DNA of 64,000 nt from Paucibacter sediminis (GTDB lineage Bacteria > Pseudomonadota > Gammaproteobacteria > Burkholderiales > Burkholderiaceae_C): contig NZ_CP116346.1 in assembly GCF_030254645.1 (NCBI RefSeq), forward strand, positions 2,731,973 through 2,795,972. Reading direction: 5' to 3'. Position numbers and translations under genes: made by a program. Shown here in pieces: positions 18,187 to 27,048 of this stretch. The notes beneath the pieces were generated by a model. The model searched no databases and was not told the DNA's origin. It saw nothing but the letters and a program-made list of their open reading frames with translations. Each line of letters begins with the position of its first letter. The stretch's first letter is position 1.

Positions 18187-19170
18187 ATGCTAGTTTTCAT
18201 ACTCAGGCGTTTGGTGCAGGCCATCGTCGTGATGCTGACGGTGGCTTTCATCGCCTTCATGCTGTTCCAGTATGTGGGCGATCCGGTGACCAATTTGCTG
18301 GGGCAGGACGCCACCCCGGAACAGCGCGAGCAACTGCGCCACGACCTGGGCCTGGATGCCTCGTTCCCGGTGCAATTTGCGCGCTTCGTGGGCAATGCCG
18401 TTCAGGGTGAGTTCGGCCTCAGCCTGAGGCAGGGGCGCAAGGTCTCCACGCTCATCGTCGAGCGCTTTCCTGCCACGCTCGAACTCTCGATGGCGGCGGC
18501 GGTGATTGCGCTGGGCCTGGGAATTCCGTTGGGCGTGATCGCGGCATTGCGGCGCGGGCGGGCCTCGTCGCAGCTGCTGATGACGCTGTCGCTGCTGGGC
18601 GTGTCGCTGCCCACCTTCCTGATCGGCATCCTGCTGATCCTGATCTTCGCCGTGAACCTGAAGTGGCTGCCCAGCTTTGGCCGCGGCGAGGTGCTGGCCT
18701 TCGGCAGTTGGACCACGGGGTTGCTGAGCCTGGATGGCCTCAAGCACCTGCTGCTGCCCGCGGTCACGCTGTCGGTGTTCCAGCTCACGCTCATCATGCG
18801 CCTGGTGCGTGCGGAGATGCTGGAGGTGCTGCGCACCGACTACATCAAGTTCGCGCGCGCACGCGGCTTGAGCAACCGCGCGGTCTACTTTGGCCACGCG
18901 CTGCGCAACACCTTGGTGCCGGTGATCACCATCACCGGCCTGCAGCTCGGCTCGCTGATCGCCTTCGCCATCATCACCGAGACCGTGTTTCAGTGGCCGG
19001 GCATGGGCCTGCTGTTCATCCAGGCCGTGCAGTTCGCCGACATCCCCGTGATGGCGGCTTATCTGTGCCTGATCTCCTTCATCTTCGTCAGCATCAACCT
19101 GCTGGTGGACTTGCTGTACTTCGCCGTCGACCCGCGCCTGCGCGTCGAGGGCAAGGCCGGCGGACATTGA
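18187..19170 (+). CDS. Peptide/nickel-type ABC transporter permease (DppB/OppB family)
   Basis: This is an inner-membrane permease subunit of a peptide-type ABC importer. The 327-residue product has the DppB N-terminus (MLVFILRRLVQAIVVML), six predicted membrane segments, and the EAA loop EMLEVLRTDYIKFARARGLSNR that contacts the ATPase. The membrane end GADIPVMAAYL-like region and DPRLR terminus are also family-typical. It is followed one base later by the second permease. The 167 bases upstream show no gene and no substrate-binding protein. Confidence 0.93.
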   Translation: MLVFILRRLVQAIVVMLTVAFIAFMLFQYVGDPVTNLLGQDATPEQREQLRHDLGLDASFPVQFARFVGNAVQGEFGLSLRQGRKVSTLIVERFPATLELSMAAAVIALGLGIPLGVIAALRRGRASSQLLMTLSLLGVSLPTFLIGILLILIFAVNLKWLPSFGRGEVLAFGSWTTGLLSLDGLKHLLLPAVTLSVFQLTLIMRLVRAEMLEVLRTDYIKFARARGLSNRAVYFGHALRNTLVPVITITGLQLGSLIAFAIITETVFQWPGMGLLFIQAVQFADIPVMAAYLCLISFIFVSINLLVDLLYFAVDPRLRVEGKAGGH

Positions 19171-19171
19171 C

Positions 19172-20119
19172 ATGAGCCGCAACCCGAATCCGCAACCCCA
19201 AGCCGCGGCGCCGAGCGCCTGGCGGCGCTTCTTCGACGGCGACCTCTGGCATTCCTACCGCAGCTCGCCGATGGCGATCTTGGCCAGCGTGATCGCGCTG
19301 GCCTGTGTGGTGTGCGCCGTGTTTGCCGAGTTCGTGGCGCCCCACAACCCCTTTGATCTTTCCACGTTGGAGCTGATGGATTCGCGCCTGCCGCCGGCCT
19401 GGATCGAGGGTGGCTCGGGCAAATATCTGCTCGGTACCGACGACCAGGGGCGTGACATTCTCTCGGCCCTGATGTATGGCGCACGCATCTCGCTGCTGGT
19501 GGGGCTGGCGTCGGTGCTGCTGTCGATGCTGATCGGCGTTGGCCTGGGTTTGCTGGCCGGCTTTGCGGGTGGGCGCGTGGACGGCTTCATCATGCGCGTC
19601 TGCGACGTGATGCTGTCCTTCCCGTCCATCCTGGTGGCCTTGCTGATCGATGGCGTCGGGCGGGCTTTGTTCCCGCATGCGCATGAGACGCTGGCCTTCC
19701 TGGTGCTGATCTTCGCCATCGCGCTCACCGGCTGGGTGCAGTACGCGCGCACGGTGCGCGGCTCCACCATGGTGGAGCGCAACAAGGAATATGTGCAGGC
19801 GGCGCGTGTCATCGGCGTGGGCCCCCTGCGCATCATGTTCAAGCATGTGCTGCCTAACGTGCTGGGTCCGGTGCTGGTGCTGGCCACCATCCAGGTGGCC
19901 TCGGCCATCATCACCGAAGCCACCCTGTCGTTTCTGGGCGTGGGGGTGCCGCCCACCAGCCCGTCGCTGGGTACGCTGATCAGGGTGGGCAACGACTTTC
20001 TGTTCTCGGGCGAATGGTGGATCACGATCTGGCCGGGCGCGATGCTGGTGCTGATCGCCCTGAGCGTGAACCTGCTGGGCGACTGGTTGCGCGATGCGCT
20101 CAACCCGCGCCTGCGTTGA
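19172..20119 (+). CDS. Peptide/nickel-type ABC transporter permease (DppC/OppC family)
   Basis: This is the second permease subunit, 315 residues. It has the OppC N-terminal segment followed by YLLGTDDQGRDILSALMYGARISL, the hallmark of the DppC family, several membrane segments, and an EAA loop (ERNKEYVQAARVIGVGPLRIM). The C-terminus ends DWLRDALNPRLR. It starts one base after dppB-like stops, so the two are co-translated. Substrate cannot be told from the permeases; peptides are the family default. Confidence 0.94.
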   Translation: MSRNPNPQPQAAAPSAWRRFFDGDLWHSYRSSPMAILASVIALACVVCAVFAEFVAPHNPFDLSTLELMDSRLPPAWIEGGSGKYLLGTDDQGRDILSALMYGARISLLVGLASVLLSMLIGVGLGLLAGFAGGRVDGFIMRVCDVMLSFPSILVALLIDGVGRALFPHAHETLAFLVLIFAIALTGWVQYARTVRGSTMVERNKEYVQAARVIGVGPLRIMFKHVLPNVLGPVLVLATIQVASAIITEATLSFLGVGVPPTSPSLGTLIRVGNDFLFSGEWWITIWPGAMLVLIALSVNLLGDWLRDALNPRLR

Positions 20120-20139
20120 GACCGAGGATGCATGCCGGC

Positions 20140-21129
20140 ATGAGCCCCACCGCTTCTTTGCTTGAAGTCCGCGAGCTGCGCGTCGAGTTCCCGTCGCGCC
20201 GTGCCAACTTGCTGGCGCTGGACGACATTTCCTTCGACATTGCCGCCGGCGAGATTCTTGGCGTGGTGGGCGAATCGGGGGCCGGCAAGTCGCTCACCGG
20301 CGCCTCCATCATCGGCCTGCTGGATCCGCCCGGCCGAATCGCCGGTGGCGAGATCCGTCTGGAGGGCCAGCGCATCGACAACCTGCCCTACGAGCAGATG
20401 CGGCGCATCCGCGGGCGTCGCATCGGTGCGATCTTCCAGGACCCGCTCACCTCGCTGAATCCGCTCTACACGGTGGGCCAGCAGCTCATCGAGACCATCA
20501 CCGCGCATCTCGGGCTGAGCCACCAGCAGGCGCGCCGGCGTGCCATCGAACTGCTGCAGCAGACCGGCATCCCCGCGCCCGAGGCACGCATAGACCAGTA
20601 TCCGCATCAATTCTCGGGCGGCATGCGGCAGCGCGTGGTGATTGCGCTGGCGCTGGCGGGCGAGCCCAAGCTGATCGTGGCTGACGAGCCGACCACAGCG
20701 CTGGACGTGTCGATACAGGCGCAGATCATTGCCCTGCTCAGGCGCGTGTGCAAGGAGCAGGGCGCCGCCGTGATGCTGGTGACGCACGATATGGGCGTGA
20801 TCGCCGAGACCTGCGATCGCGTGGCGGTGATGTATGCCGGACGCATCGTCGAGATCGGACCGGTCCGCGATGTCATCCACCAACCCGCCCATCCCTATAC
20901 CGTCGGCCTGATGGGCTCGATCCCGGCGATGGACGAGGATAGAGAGCGCCTGCTGCAGATCGACGGGGCGATGCCGCGCCTGAATGCGATTCCGGCCGGC
21001 TGCGCATTCAATCCGCGCTGCCCGCGCGTCGTTGAGCGTTGCTTGCGCGCGCGACCCGAACTGATGCCTGCCGGTGGCACGCGCGCGGCCTGCTGGCTGC
21101 ATGCGGCGGATGAGGGGCGGGCCGCATGA
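20140..21129 (+). CDS. Peptide-type ABC transporter ATPase (DppD/OppD family)
   Basis: This is the first ATPase subunit, 329 residues. Walker A is GESGAGKS, the signature is FSGGMRQR, and Walker B is [13 protein letters not shown]. The C-terminal oligopeptide-transporter extension has the Cys cluster [14 protein letters not shown] typical of DppD/DppF, which in relatives can bind an iron-sulfur cluster. The ATG at 20140 is preferred to one at 20128 because of spacing from GAGG. The stop overlaps the next ATPase by four bases. Confidence 0.93.
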   Translation: MSPTASLLEVRELRVEFPSRRANLLALDDISFDIAAGEILGVVGESGAGKSLTGASIIGLLDPPGRIAGGEIRLEGQRIDNLPYEQMRRIRGRRIGAIFQDPLTSLNPLYTVGQQLIETITAHLGLSHQQARRRAIELLQQTGIPAPEARIDQYPHQFSGGMRQRVVIALALAGEPKLIVADEPTTALDVSIQAQIIALLRRVCKEQGAAVMLVTHDMGVIAETCDRVAVMYAGRIVEIGPVRDVIHQPAHPYTVGLMGSIPAMDEDRERLLQIDGAMPRLNAIPAGCAFNPRCPRVVERCLRARPELMPAGGTRAACWLHAADEGRAA

Positions 21130-22124
21130 GCACCAAGCCGCTGCTGGAGGTGAAGGACCTCGCCAAGACCTTCGATGTTTCTGCGCCCTGGCTGAATCGC
21201 GTTGTCGAGCGCAAGGGGCGGCAGTTCGTGCACGCGGTGGACGGGCTCAGCTTCAGTATCGCCAAGGGCAAGACGCTGGCCCTGGTGGGCGAATCCGGCT
21301 GCGGCAAGAGCACCGTGGCGCGCCTGCTGGTGGGGCTTTACGAGCCCACGCGCGGCAGCGTCAGCTTCGACGGCGTGGATACGGCCGCCAAGATGGATGC
21401 GGCCCAGCGCCTGGCCCTGCGCAGGCGCATGCAGATGATTTTCCAGGATCCCTATGCGAGCCTGAATCCGCGCTGGAAGGTGCAGGACATCGTGGCCGAG
21501 CCCTTGCGCGAGCATGGCCTGGTGCGCGATGTCTCGGAACTGCGCGAGCGCGTCGCCGAACTGCTGCGCTCGGTGGGCCTGGCCGCGGTGGACAGCGAGA
21601 AATTCCCGCACCAGTTCTCGGGCGGGCAGCGCCAGCGCATCTCGATCGCGCGCGCGCTGGCCACCCAGCCGGAGTTCCTGGTCTGCGACGAGCCGACCTC
21701 GGCCCTCGACGTGTCGGTGCAGGCCCAGGTTCTCAACATCATGAAGGACCTGCAGCGCCAGCGCGGGCTGACCTACCTCTTCATCTCACACAACCTGGCG
21801 GTGGTGCGGCATGTGAGCGACCAAGTGGGGGTGATGTACCTGGGGCGTCTGGTCGAGCTGGCGGACAAGGTTGAGCTGTTTGCACGGCCGCGCCATCCCT
21901 ACACGCGCATGCTGCTGGATGCGATCCCCGACATCCACATGTCGGGGAGGGCACGCACGCCGGTGCGCGGCGAGGTGCCGAACCCGCTCAATCCGCCCAG
22001 CGGCTGCAGCTTCCATCCACGCTGCCCCCTGGCCAATGAGCGCTGCCGGCAGGAGCGACCGGCACTGACCCTGTTCCAGGGCGTGCAGGTGGCCTGCCAT
22101 GCGGTGCAGGAAGGCCGCGCCTAG
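21126..22124 (+). CDS. Peptide-type ABC transporter ATPase (DppF/OppF family)
   Basis: This is the second ATPase subunit, 332 residues. Walker A is GESGCGKST, the signature is FSGGQRQR, Walker B is [13 protein letters not shown], and the C-terminus carries [14 protein letters not shown]. Near residues 15-40 a family-specific insert ([19 protein letters not shown]) precedes the core. It completes a two-permease, two-ATPase set lacking an adjacent binding protein. Its TAG stop is shared with the convergent lptM stop within CTAG. Confidence 0.93.
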   Translation: MSTKPLLEVKDLAKTFDVSAPWLNRVVERKGRQFVHAVDGLSFSIAKGKTLALVGESGCGKSTVARLLVGLYEPTRGSVSFDGVDTAAKMDAAQRLALRRRMQMIFQDPYASLNPRWKVQDIVAEPLREHGLVRDVSELRERVAELLRSVGLAAVDSEKFPHQFSGGQRQRISIARALATQPEFLVCDEPTSALDVSVQAQVLNIMKDLQRQRGLTYLFISHNLAVVRHVSDQVGVMYLGRLVELADKVELFARPRHPYTRMLLDAIPDIHMSGRARTPVRGEVPNPLNPPSGCSFHPRCPLANERCRQERPALTLFQGVQVACHAVQEGRA

Positions 22125-22342
22125 CGTGCGCTGCCGGCGGCGCTGGCTGGCTTGGCGGGTGGCGGTGGCAGGCTCAGCGGGCCCTTTTGACCACAGGCGC
22201 TCAGCCCCATCGCGACACATGCAGCGGCAAGTGCCAGCAACAGCGCGGCGGCGCCGCGCCGCGGCGAACTGCGGCGCTGAAACCCTGAGGCCGGGGCGGC
22301 CTTGCCGGAGCGGCCTACACTGTGGCTTTGATCGATCAACAT
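22121..22342 (-). CDS. lptM: LPS translocon maturation lipoprotein LptM (YifL-like)
   Basis: LptM is a small outer-membrane lipoprotein that in E. coli assists assembly of the LptDE translocon. The 73-residue product has a hydrophobic segment and lipobox ending LSAC followed directly by [11 protein letters not shown], the LptM hallmark (CGQKGPL). The N-terminus is uncertain: the ATG at 22342 is only 18 bases from the divergent cyaY start and gives an unusually long leader. lysA, the usual neighbour downstream, is absent; the next gene is the convergent ABC ATPase. Confidence 0.82.
   Translation of the reverse strand: MLIDQSHSVGRSGKAAPASGFQRRSSPRRGAAALLLALAAACVAMGLSACGQKGPLSLPPPPAKPASAAGSAR
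22328..22339. promoter_or_regulatory. 12-bp perfect palindrome at the lptM/cyaY divergence
   Basis: TTGATCGATCAA is a perfect palindrome covering codons 2-5 of lptM as annotated and ending 21 bases before the cyaY ATG. It lies where a regulator could control both genes. Its position within the lptM reading frame is also a hint that lptM really starts further in. Confidence 0.3.
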
Positions 22343-22360
22343 TCGGGAAGTTTAGCCGCC

Positions 22361-22711
22361 ATGACAGCCAGCCCCCTCAGCGATGCCGACTACCAGGCGA
22401 AGACGCGTGCGGTGCTTGATCACATCGAGGTCCAGGTTGATGCCTGGCTGGACGGCGACCTGATCGACATCGACAGTCATCGCACCGGCGGGCTGCTGGA
22501 ACTCAGCTTTCCCAATGGCAGCAAGATCGTCATCAACACCCAGCCCCCGTTGCAAGAGCTGTGGCTGGCGACGCGGGCCGGTGGCTACCACTTCAAGTAT
22601 GTGGCCGGGCAATGGCTGGATACCCGCGAGTCGCAGGAGTTCCATGCGCTCTTGTCCGCGCAGGCCAGCGCGCAGGCCGGCAAGACCTTGCGGTTCGCGC
22701 CGCCGGTCTGA
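22361..22711 (+). CDS. cyaY: Iron donor protein CyaY (bacterial frataxin)
   Basis: CyaY is the bacterial frataxin; it binds iron and tunes iron-sulfur cluster assembly by IscS. The 116-residue product has the acidic N-terminal helix region (LSDADYQAKTRAVLDHIE), the conserved strand GGLLELSFPNGSKIVINTQPPLQELWLATRAGGYHF and a short C-terminal helix. The ATG at 22361 fits family length. It converges on mrcA, whose stop is nine bases beyond. Confidence 0.95.
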   Translation: MTASPLSDADYQAKTRAVLDHIEVQVDAWLDGDLIDIDSHRTGGLLELSFPNGSKIVINTQPPLQELWLATRAGGYHFKYVAGQWLDTRESQEFHALLSAQASAQAGKTLRFAPPV

Positions 22712-22720
22712 ACGGGGTGT

Positions 22721-25090
22721 TCAGCGCTTGAAGAGGTCGAGGACGCTCTTCTTCTCTTCCTCGCTGGCGTTGCCGGGCAGCTTGGCCTCGTCATTGCTGA
22801 GTGCGCGCACGCCCGACTGGCCCTGGTATTCATCGTAGAACCACTCGCCATTCACCTGCATCACGCCTTCCGGCGCCGCGGGCTCCGAGACCGTCACACC
22901 CTTCAGCGCCTGGCTCATGTATTCGATCCAGACCGGCAGAGACAGCCCTCCGCCGGTTTCGCGATCTCCCAGCTTGCGCGGCTGGTCGTAGCCGATCCAG
23001 ACCACCGCCACCACCTGCTGCTGGTAACCGGCGAACCAGGCGTCCATCGAATCGTTGGTGGTGCCGGTCTTGCCATAGATGTCCGGCCGCTTGAGCTGAG
23101 CCTGGGCCTTGGCGGCGGTGCCGCTGCGGGTGACCTCCTGCAACAGGCTGGTCATCAGAAAGGCATTGCGCGCATCGATGACGCGGTGGCTCTCGTCCAT
23201 TTGGCTCGGCAAGCCAGCCTCGTACAGCAGCTTGCCCTTGTGGTCGGTGAGCCTGGCGACGAGTTGTGGGCTGACGCGATAGCCGCCATTGGCAAACACG
23301 GCATAGCCCTGGGCCATCTGCATCGGCGTGACCGAGCCGGCGCCCAGCGCCATGGTCAGGTAGGCGGGATGTTTCTCGGCCTCGAAGCCGAAGCGGGTGA
23401 TCCAGTCCTGCGCGTAGTGGACGCCAATCGACTGCAGCACCCGGATCGACACCATGTTCTTGGACTTGGCGAGGGCGCGGCGCAGCGGCAGGGGGCCATC
23501 GAAGGTGCCGTCGTAATTCTTCGGTTCCCAGGGCTGGCTGCCCGTGGTGCTGGCGTCGAAGAACAGCGGCGCGTCGTTCACCACCGTGGCGGGCGTGAAG
23601 CCTTTCTCCAAGGCAGCCGAGTAGATGAAGGGCTTGAAGCTCGAGCCGGGCTGGCGCCAGGCCTGGGTGGCGTGGTTGAACTTGTTCTTGGCGTAGTCGA
23701 AGCCGCCCACCATGGCCCGTACCCTGCCGTCGCGTGGGTCCAGGGAAATGAAGGCGCCTTCAACCTCGGGCAACTGGGTGATGGTCCAGTCGTTCTTGCT
23801 GCCCTTGACGACGCGGATGACCGCGCCGCGGCGGATGCGCGTCTTGGGGTTGCCGCGTTCGGACAGTCCCGAGGTGGCGGGCTTCAGCCCCTCGCCGACG
23901 ATGTTGATGGTCTCGCCACTCTGCAGTGCCGCCACCACCTTCTTCGGATCGGCTTCCAGCACCACGGCGGCCAGCAATTCGTCGTTGGCCGGATGCTCGG
24001 ACAGGGCCTCGGCGACGCGGACGTCGACATCCTTGGGGTTGGTCGGCAGGTCGATATAGGCCTCTGGGCCGCGGTAGACCTGCCGCCGTTCGAAGTCCAT
24101 GATGCCGCGCCGCAGTGCCCGATAGGCGGCGTTCTGCTCGTCGGCATTCAGGGTCAGGTAGACGTTCAGCCCACGCGTGTAGGCCTCATCGCCGTACTGG
24201 GTGTAGATCAACTGTCGGGCCACCTCGGCCACGTACTCCGCATGCGAGGAGGCTTCGGCCACCTGGCGATAGCGCAGGGTCTGCGCCTTCGCCTCCTTGT
24301 GCTGCTCCTCGGTGATGTAACCGTTGTCCAGCATGCGGTCGATGATGTATTGCTGGCGCTGATTGGCCCGGCGCGGGTTGTTGATGGGGTTGTAGGCGGA
24401 CGGTGCCTTGGGCAGACCCGCCAGCATGGCGGCCTCGGCGATCGAGATGTCCTTGAGCGGCTTGCCGAAGTAGACCTCGCTGGCGGCGGCGAAGCCATAG
24501 GCCCGGTGTCCCAGGAAGATCTGGTTCATGTAGATCTCGAGGATCTGCTCCTTGCTGAGCGCGTTCTCGATCTTCAAAGCCAGCAAGATCTCGTAGATCT
24601 TGCGCGTCATGGTCTTCTCGGTGGAGAGATAGAAATTGCGCGCCACCTGCATCGTGATCGTCGATGCTCCCTGGCTGCGCGATTCGCCCACATTGGCCAG
24701 GCCGGCGCGGATCACGCCGAGGTAATCCACCCCGCCATGCTGGTAAAAGCGTGCATCCTCGATCGCGAGGATGGCATCCTGCATGACCTTGGGAATGCTC
24801 TTGATTGGCAGATAGTTGCGGCGCTCTTCGCCGAACTCGCCCAGCACGACGCCATCACTGGAGAGCACCCGCATGGGCAGCTTGGGGCGGTAGTCGGTGA
24901 GGCCGCTGATATCCGGCAGATTGGGGTAGGCCATCGCCAAGGCCATGGCCAGCAGCAGCAAGACACCACCGGCGCCCGCCGCCAGGAGCGCCAAGGCCCA
25001 ACCGCCCGCGCGCAACAGCATGGATCCAAGGCTTTGTGCCTGCGGCCTGTCGGCCGTGCTCGGTGGGGACTTCTTCTTGGCTTCGCTCAT
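22721..25090 (-). CDS. mrcA: Penicillin-binding protein 1A, bifunctional
   Basis: PBP1A polymerises and cross-links peptidoglycan in the periplasm. The 789-residue product has an N-terminal membrane anchor (about 23-52) and a GT51 glycosyltransferase domain with EDARFYQHGG (catalytic Glu near 110) and GASTITMQVARNFYL. An OB-like insert follows, then the transpeptidase domain with SSFK (near residue 483), and KTGT near 673. It lies beside the pilM operon in the divergent arrangement common in this group. A TATAAT box lies 22-27 bases upstream. Confidence 0.96.
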   Translation of the reverse strand: MSEAKKKSPPSTADRPQAQSLGSMLLRAGGWALALLAAGAGGVLLLLAMALAMAYPNLPDISGLTDYRPKLPMRVLSSDGVVLGEFGEERRNYLPIKSIPKVMQDAILAIEDARFYQHGGVDYLGVIRAGLANVGESRSQGASTITMQVARNFYLSTEKTMTRKIYEILLALKIENALSKEQILEIYMNQIFLGHRAYGFAAASEVYFGKPLKDISIAEAAMLAGLPKAPSAYNPINNPRRANQRQQYIIDRMLDNGYITEEQHKEAKAQTLRYRQVAEASSHAEYVAEVARQLIYTQYGDEAYTRGLNVYLTLNADEQNAAYRALRRGIMDFERRQVYRGPEAYIDLPTNPKDVDVRVAEALSEHPANDELLAAVVLEADPKKVVAALQSGETINIVGEGLKPATSGLSERGNPKTRIRRGAVIRVVKGSKNDWTITQLPEVEGAFISLDPRDGRVRAMVGGFDYAKNKFNHATQAWRQPGSSFKPFIYSAALEKGFTPATVVNDAPLFFDASTTGSQPWEPKNYDGTFDGPLPLRRALAKSKNMVSIRVLQSIGVHYAQDWITRFGFEAEKHPAYLTMALGAGSVTPMQMAQGYAVFANGGYRVSPQLVARLTDHKGKLLYEAGLPSQMDESHRVIDARNAFLMTSLLQEVTRSGTAAKAQAQLKRPDIYGKTGTTNDSMDAWFAGYQQQVVAVVWIGYDQPRKLGDRETGGGLSLPVWIEYMSQALKGVTVSEPAAPEGVMQVNGEWFYDEYQGQSGVRALSNDEAKLPGNASEEEKKSVLDLFKR

Positions 25091-25112
25091 GGGGCTCCGT
25101 CGCGGTCGGGGG

Positions 25113-25118
25113 ATTATA
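25113..25118 (-). promoter_or_regulatory. TATAAT -10 box upstream of mrcA
   Basis: The minus strand reads TATAAT here, a perfect -10 hexamer, but no good -35 match lies 16-18 bases further upstream. It would start a very short mrcA leader. Confidence 0.45.
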
Positions 25119-25243
25119 GAAACGCCCCGCCCACGCGCGCCTTGTCACCTCTGCTTACCAATAGGTGTGGGGCCAATGCCGAAATAGCGGTGTTATTCCG
25201 GCCTTAGGGTGCCGCGGCAGTCGTGTATGTTTCGCAACGTGGT

Positions 25244-25306
25244 GTTACTTGCATGAGGCAGAAAGCCTTGGGGCGTCATAGGCTTTGCTGCTAGCATTCA
25301 AGTAAC
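25244..25306. promoter_or_regulatory. 63-base near-continuous hairpin upstream of pilM
   Basis: Outer arms 25244-25255 and 25295-25306 pair over 12 positions with one mismatch (GTTACTTG with CAAGTAAC, then three more pairs). Inner arms 25258-25268 and 25280-25291 pair over 11 positions with one bulged G (GCAG-AAAGCCT with AGGCTTT-G-CTGC). The loop is 11 bases. About 22 pairs in a 262-base gap is far more than chance suggests. There is no T tract. A possible pilM promoter (TTGCTG at 25285, TATTAA at 25308) overlaps the right arm, so it may be an operator, a structured leader or a small RNA. Confidence 0.6.
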
Positions 25307-25352
25307 TTATTAATAGTCCGGCGCACTCGCGGCGCGTTGGGGGATAAGCGTC

Positions 25353-26432
25353 ATGGGAATACTTGACGTACTGCTGGGTCGCAAGCATCCGCCCATGATT
25401 GGCTTGGATATCAGCTCGTCCAGTGTGAAACTGGTCGAATTGGGTCAGAGTGCAAATGGCGAGATGGTCTTGGAGCGCTTTGCGACCGAGCCGTTCGAAA
25501 AAGGTTGGATCACCGATGGCCAAATCGAGAAATTCGATGAGGTGGCGGATGCCGTGCGCCGTGTGGTGGCGCGAAGTGGCAGCAAGACGCGCGACGCCGT
25601 GCTGGCGATGCCGCAGTCGGCCGTGATCACCAAGAAGATCATGCTGCCCGCGGGCTTGCGCGACGAAGAGCTTGAGATCCAGGTCGAGGCGGAGGCGAAT
25701 CAGTACATTCCGTTCTCCCTGGACGAGGTTAGCCTGGACTTCTGCGTAATCGGCCCCAGCCCCACGTCCGTCGGCGATGTCGAGGTGCTGATCGCCGCCT
25801 CGCGCAAGGATCGCGTGCAGGACAGGCAGGGCTTGGCCGAGGCAGCGGGTTTGCGCCCGGTCATTCTGGACATCGAGTCGCATGCATCCCGCATGGCGAT
25901 GGGGCGGCTGATCGCGAATTTGCCCAGCGAAGGCAAGGATGCCTTGGTGGCGCTGTTCGAGATCGGTGCTGACACCACCAGTCTGAAGGTTCTGCGGGAC
26001 GATGAGATGCTGTATGACCGCGACCAAGCCTTCGGCGGGTCGGCGCTGACGCAGCTCATTTCGCGCCAGTACGGCTTCTCGTTTGAGGAGGCGGAGCTCA
26101 AGAAGCTCGCCAACGAGCTGCCGGAGGACTACGAAACCGCGGTGCTGAACCCGTTCGTGGACAGCCTCTCGCAAGAAATCGGGCGCGCCTTGCAGTACTT
26201 CTTCACCAGCACGCCGCATCACAAGGTGCATTACGTGATGTTGGCCGGAGGAACGGCCACCTTGCCCGGGCTCAAGGAGCGCGTCACGGAGTTGACGGGC
26301 TTTGCCTGCATGGTGGTGAACCCGTTCGAGAATATGGCGCTGGGCTCGTCGGTGCGCGAGGCCAAGTTGCGCCGTGAGGCGCCGGCCTATCTGACCGCCT
26401 GTGGCTTGGCGATGCGGAGGTTCTTTCAGTGA
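25353..26432 (+). CDS. pilM: Type IV pilus assembly protein PilM
   Basis: PilM is a cytoplasmic actin-like protein that binds the N-terminus of PilN and joins the pilus ATPases to the envelope alignment complex. The 359-residue product begins MGILDVLLGRKHPPMIGLDISSSSVKLVEL (phosphate-1 loop of the actin fold). It has the internal NPFVDSLSQEIGRALQYFF and AGGTATLPGL (phosphate-2/adenosine) motifs. First gene of pilMNOPQ; overlaps pilN by four bases. Confidence 0.96.
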   Translation: MGILDVLLGRKHPPMIGLDISSSSVKLVELGQSANGEMVLERFATEPFEKGWITDGQIEKFDEVADAVRRVVARSGSKTRDAVLAMPQSAVITKKIMLPAGLRDEELEIQVEAEANQYIPFSLDEVSLDFCVIGPSPTSVGDVEVLIAASRKDRVQDRQGLAEAAGLRPVILDIESHASRMAMGRLIANLPSEGKDALVALFEIGADTTSLKVLRDDEMLYDRDQAFGGSALTQLISRQYGFSFEEAELKKLANELPEDYETAVLNPFVDSLSQEIGRALQYFFTSTPHHKVHYVMLAGGTATLPGLKERVTELTGFACMVVNPFENMALGSSVREAKLRREAPAYLTACGLAMRRFFQ

Positions 26433-27040
26433 TTCTGATCAACCTGCTGCCCTATCGGGAAGAGAAGCGCAAGCGCCGTAAGACGGCATTTTTTGTCGGC
26501 TTGGGTGTTTCGGCCGTGTTGGGGGCCGTGGTGGTGGGCGCCGGCATGCTGCTGCTGCAGCAAATGACCGCCGCACAAGCCTCTCGCAACCAATTTTTGA
26601 CGACCGAGATCGACAAGCTCGACAGCCAGATCAAGGATATTGCCAACCTCAAGGCTGAAATTGAATCGCTGAAGTCTCGCCAGCGGGCGGTGGAGGATTT
26701 GCAGGCGGACCGCAATACGCCGGTGCATCTGCTGAACGAACTGGCCCGGCATACGCCCGAGGGCGTGTATCTGACGACGATTCGTCAGACTGACAAAGTG
26801 GTCTCGATCAACGGTATCGCGCAAACGAACGAGCGCGTTTCGGAGTTGCTGCGCAACACGGCGCGCAACTCCGAGTGGCTGGAAAAGCCCGAGTTGGTGG
26901 AGATCAAGATCGCCAACCTCAGCGCCAATTCGCGCGATCAGAAACGGTTGTTTGAGTTCTCGATGAAGGTGTCGATCAAGGCGCCGGTGAACGAATCGCC
27001 TGCGACACCAAGCGCTGGTGTGCCGGCCAAGAAGTCTTGA
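26429..27040 (+). CDS. pilN: Type IV pilus assembly protein PilN
   Basis: PilN is a bitopic inner-membrane protein; its short cytoplasmic tail binds PilM and its periplasmic domain pairs with PilO. The 203-residue product starts MILINLLPYREEKRKRRK, containing the conserved INLLPYR motif. It has one membrane segment (about 23-45), a coiled coil (EIDKLDSQIKDIANLKAEIE) and a ferredoxin-like domain. It uses GTG as start codon, inside the pilM stop overlap. Confidence 0.95.
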   Translation: MILINLLPYREEKRKRRKTAFFVGLGVSAVLGAVVVGAGMLLLQQMTAAQASRNQFLTTEIDKLDSQIKDIANLKAEIESLKSRQRAVEDLQADRNTPVHLLNELARHTPEGVYLTTIRQTDKVVSINGIAQTNERVSELLRNTARNSEWLEKPELVEIKIANLSANSRDQKRLFEFSMKVSIKAPVNESPATPSAGVPAKKS

Positions 27041-27048
27041 GGGCGCTC

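Noticed and set aside
22721-25207. Long plus-strand open frames opposite mrcA
   Set aside because: PBP1A motifs are intact on the minus strand, and the opposite frames show no family feature.
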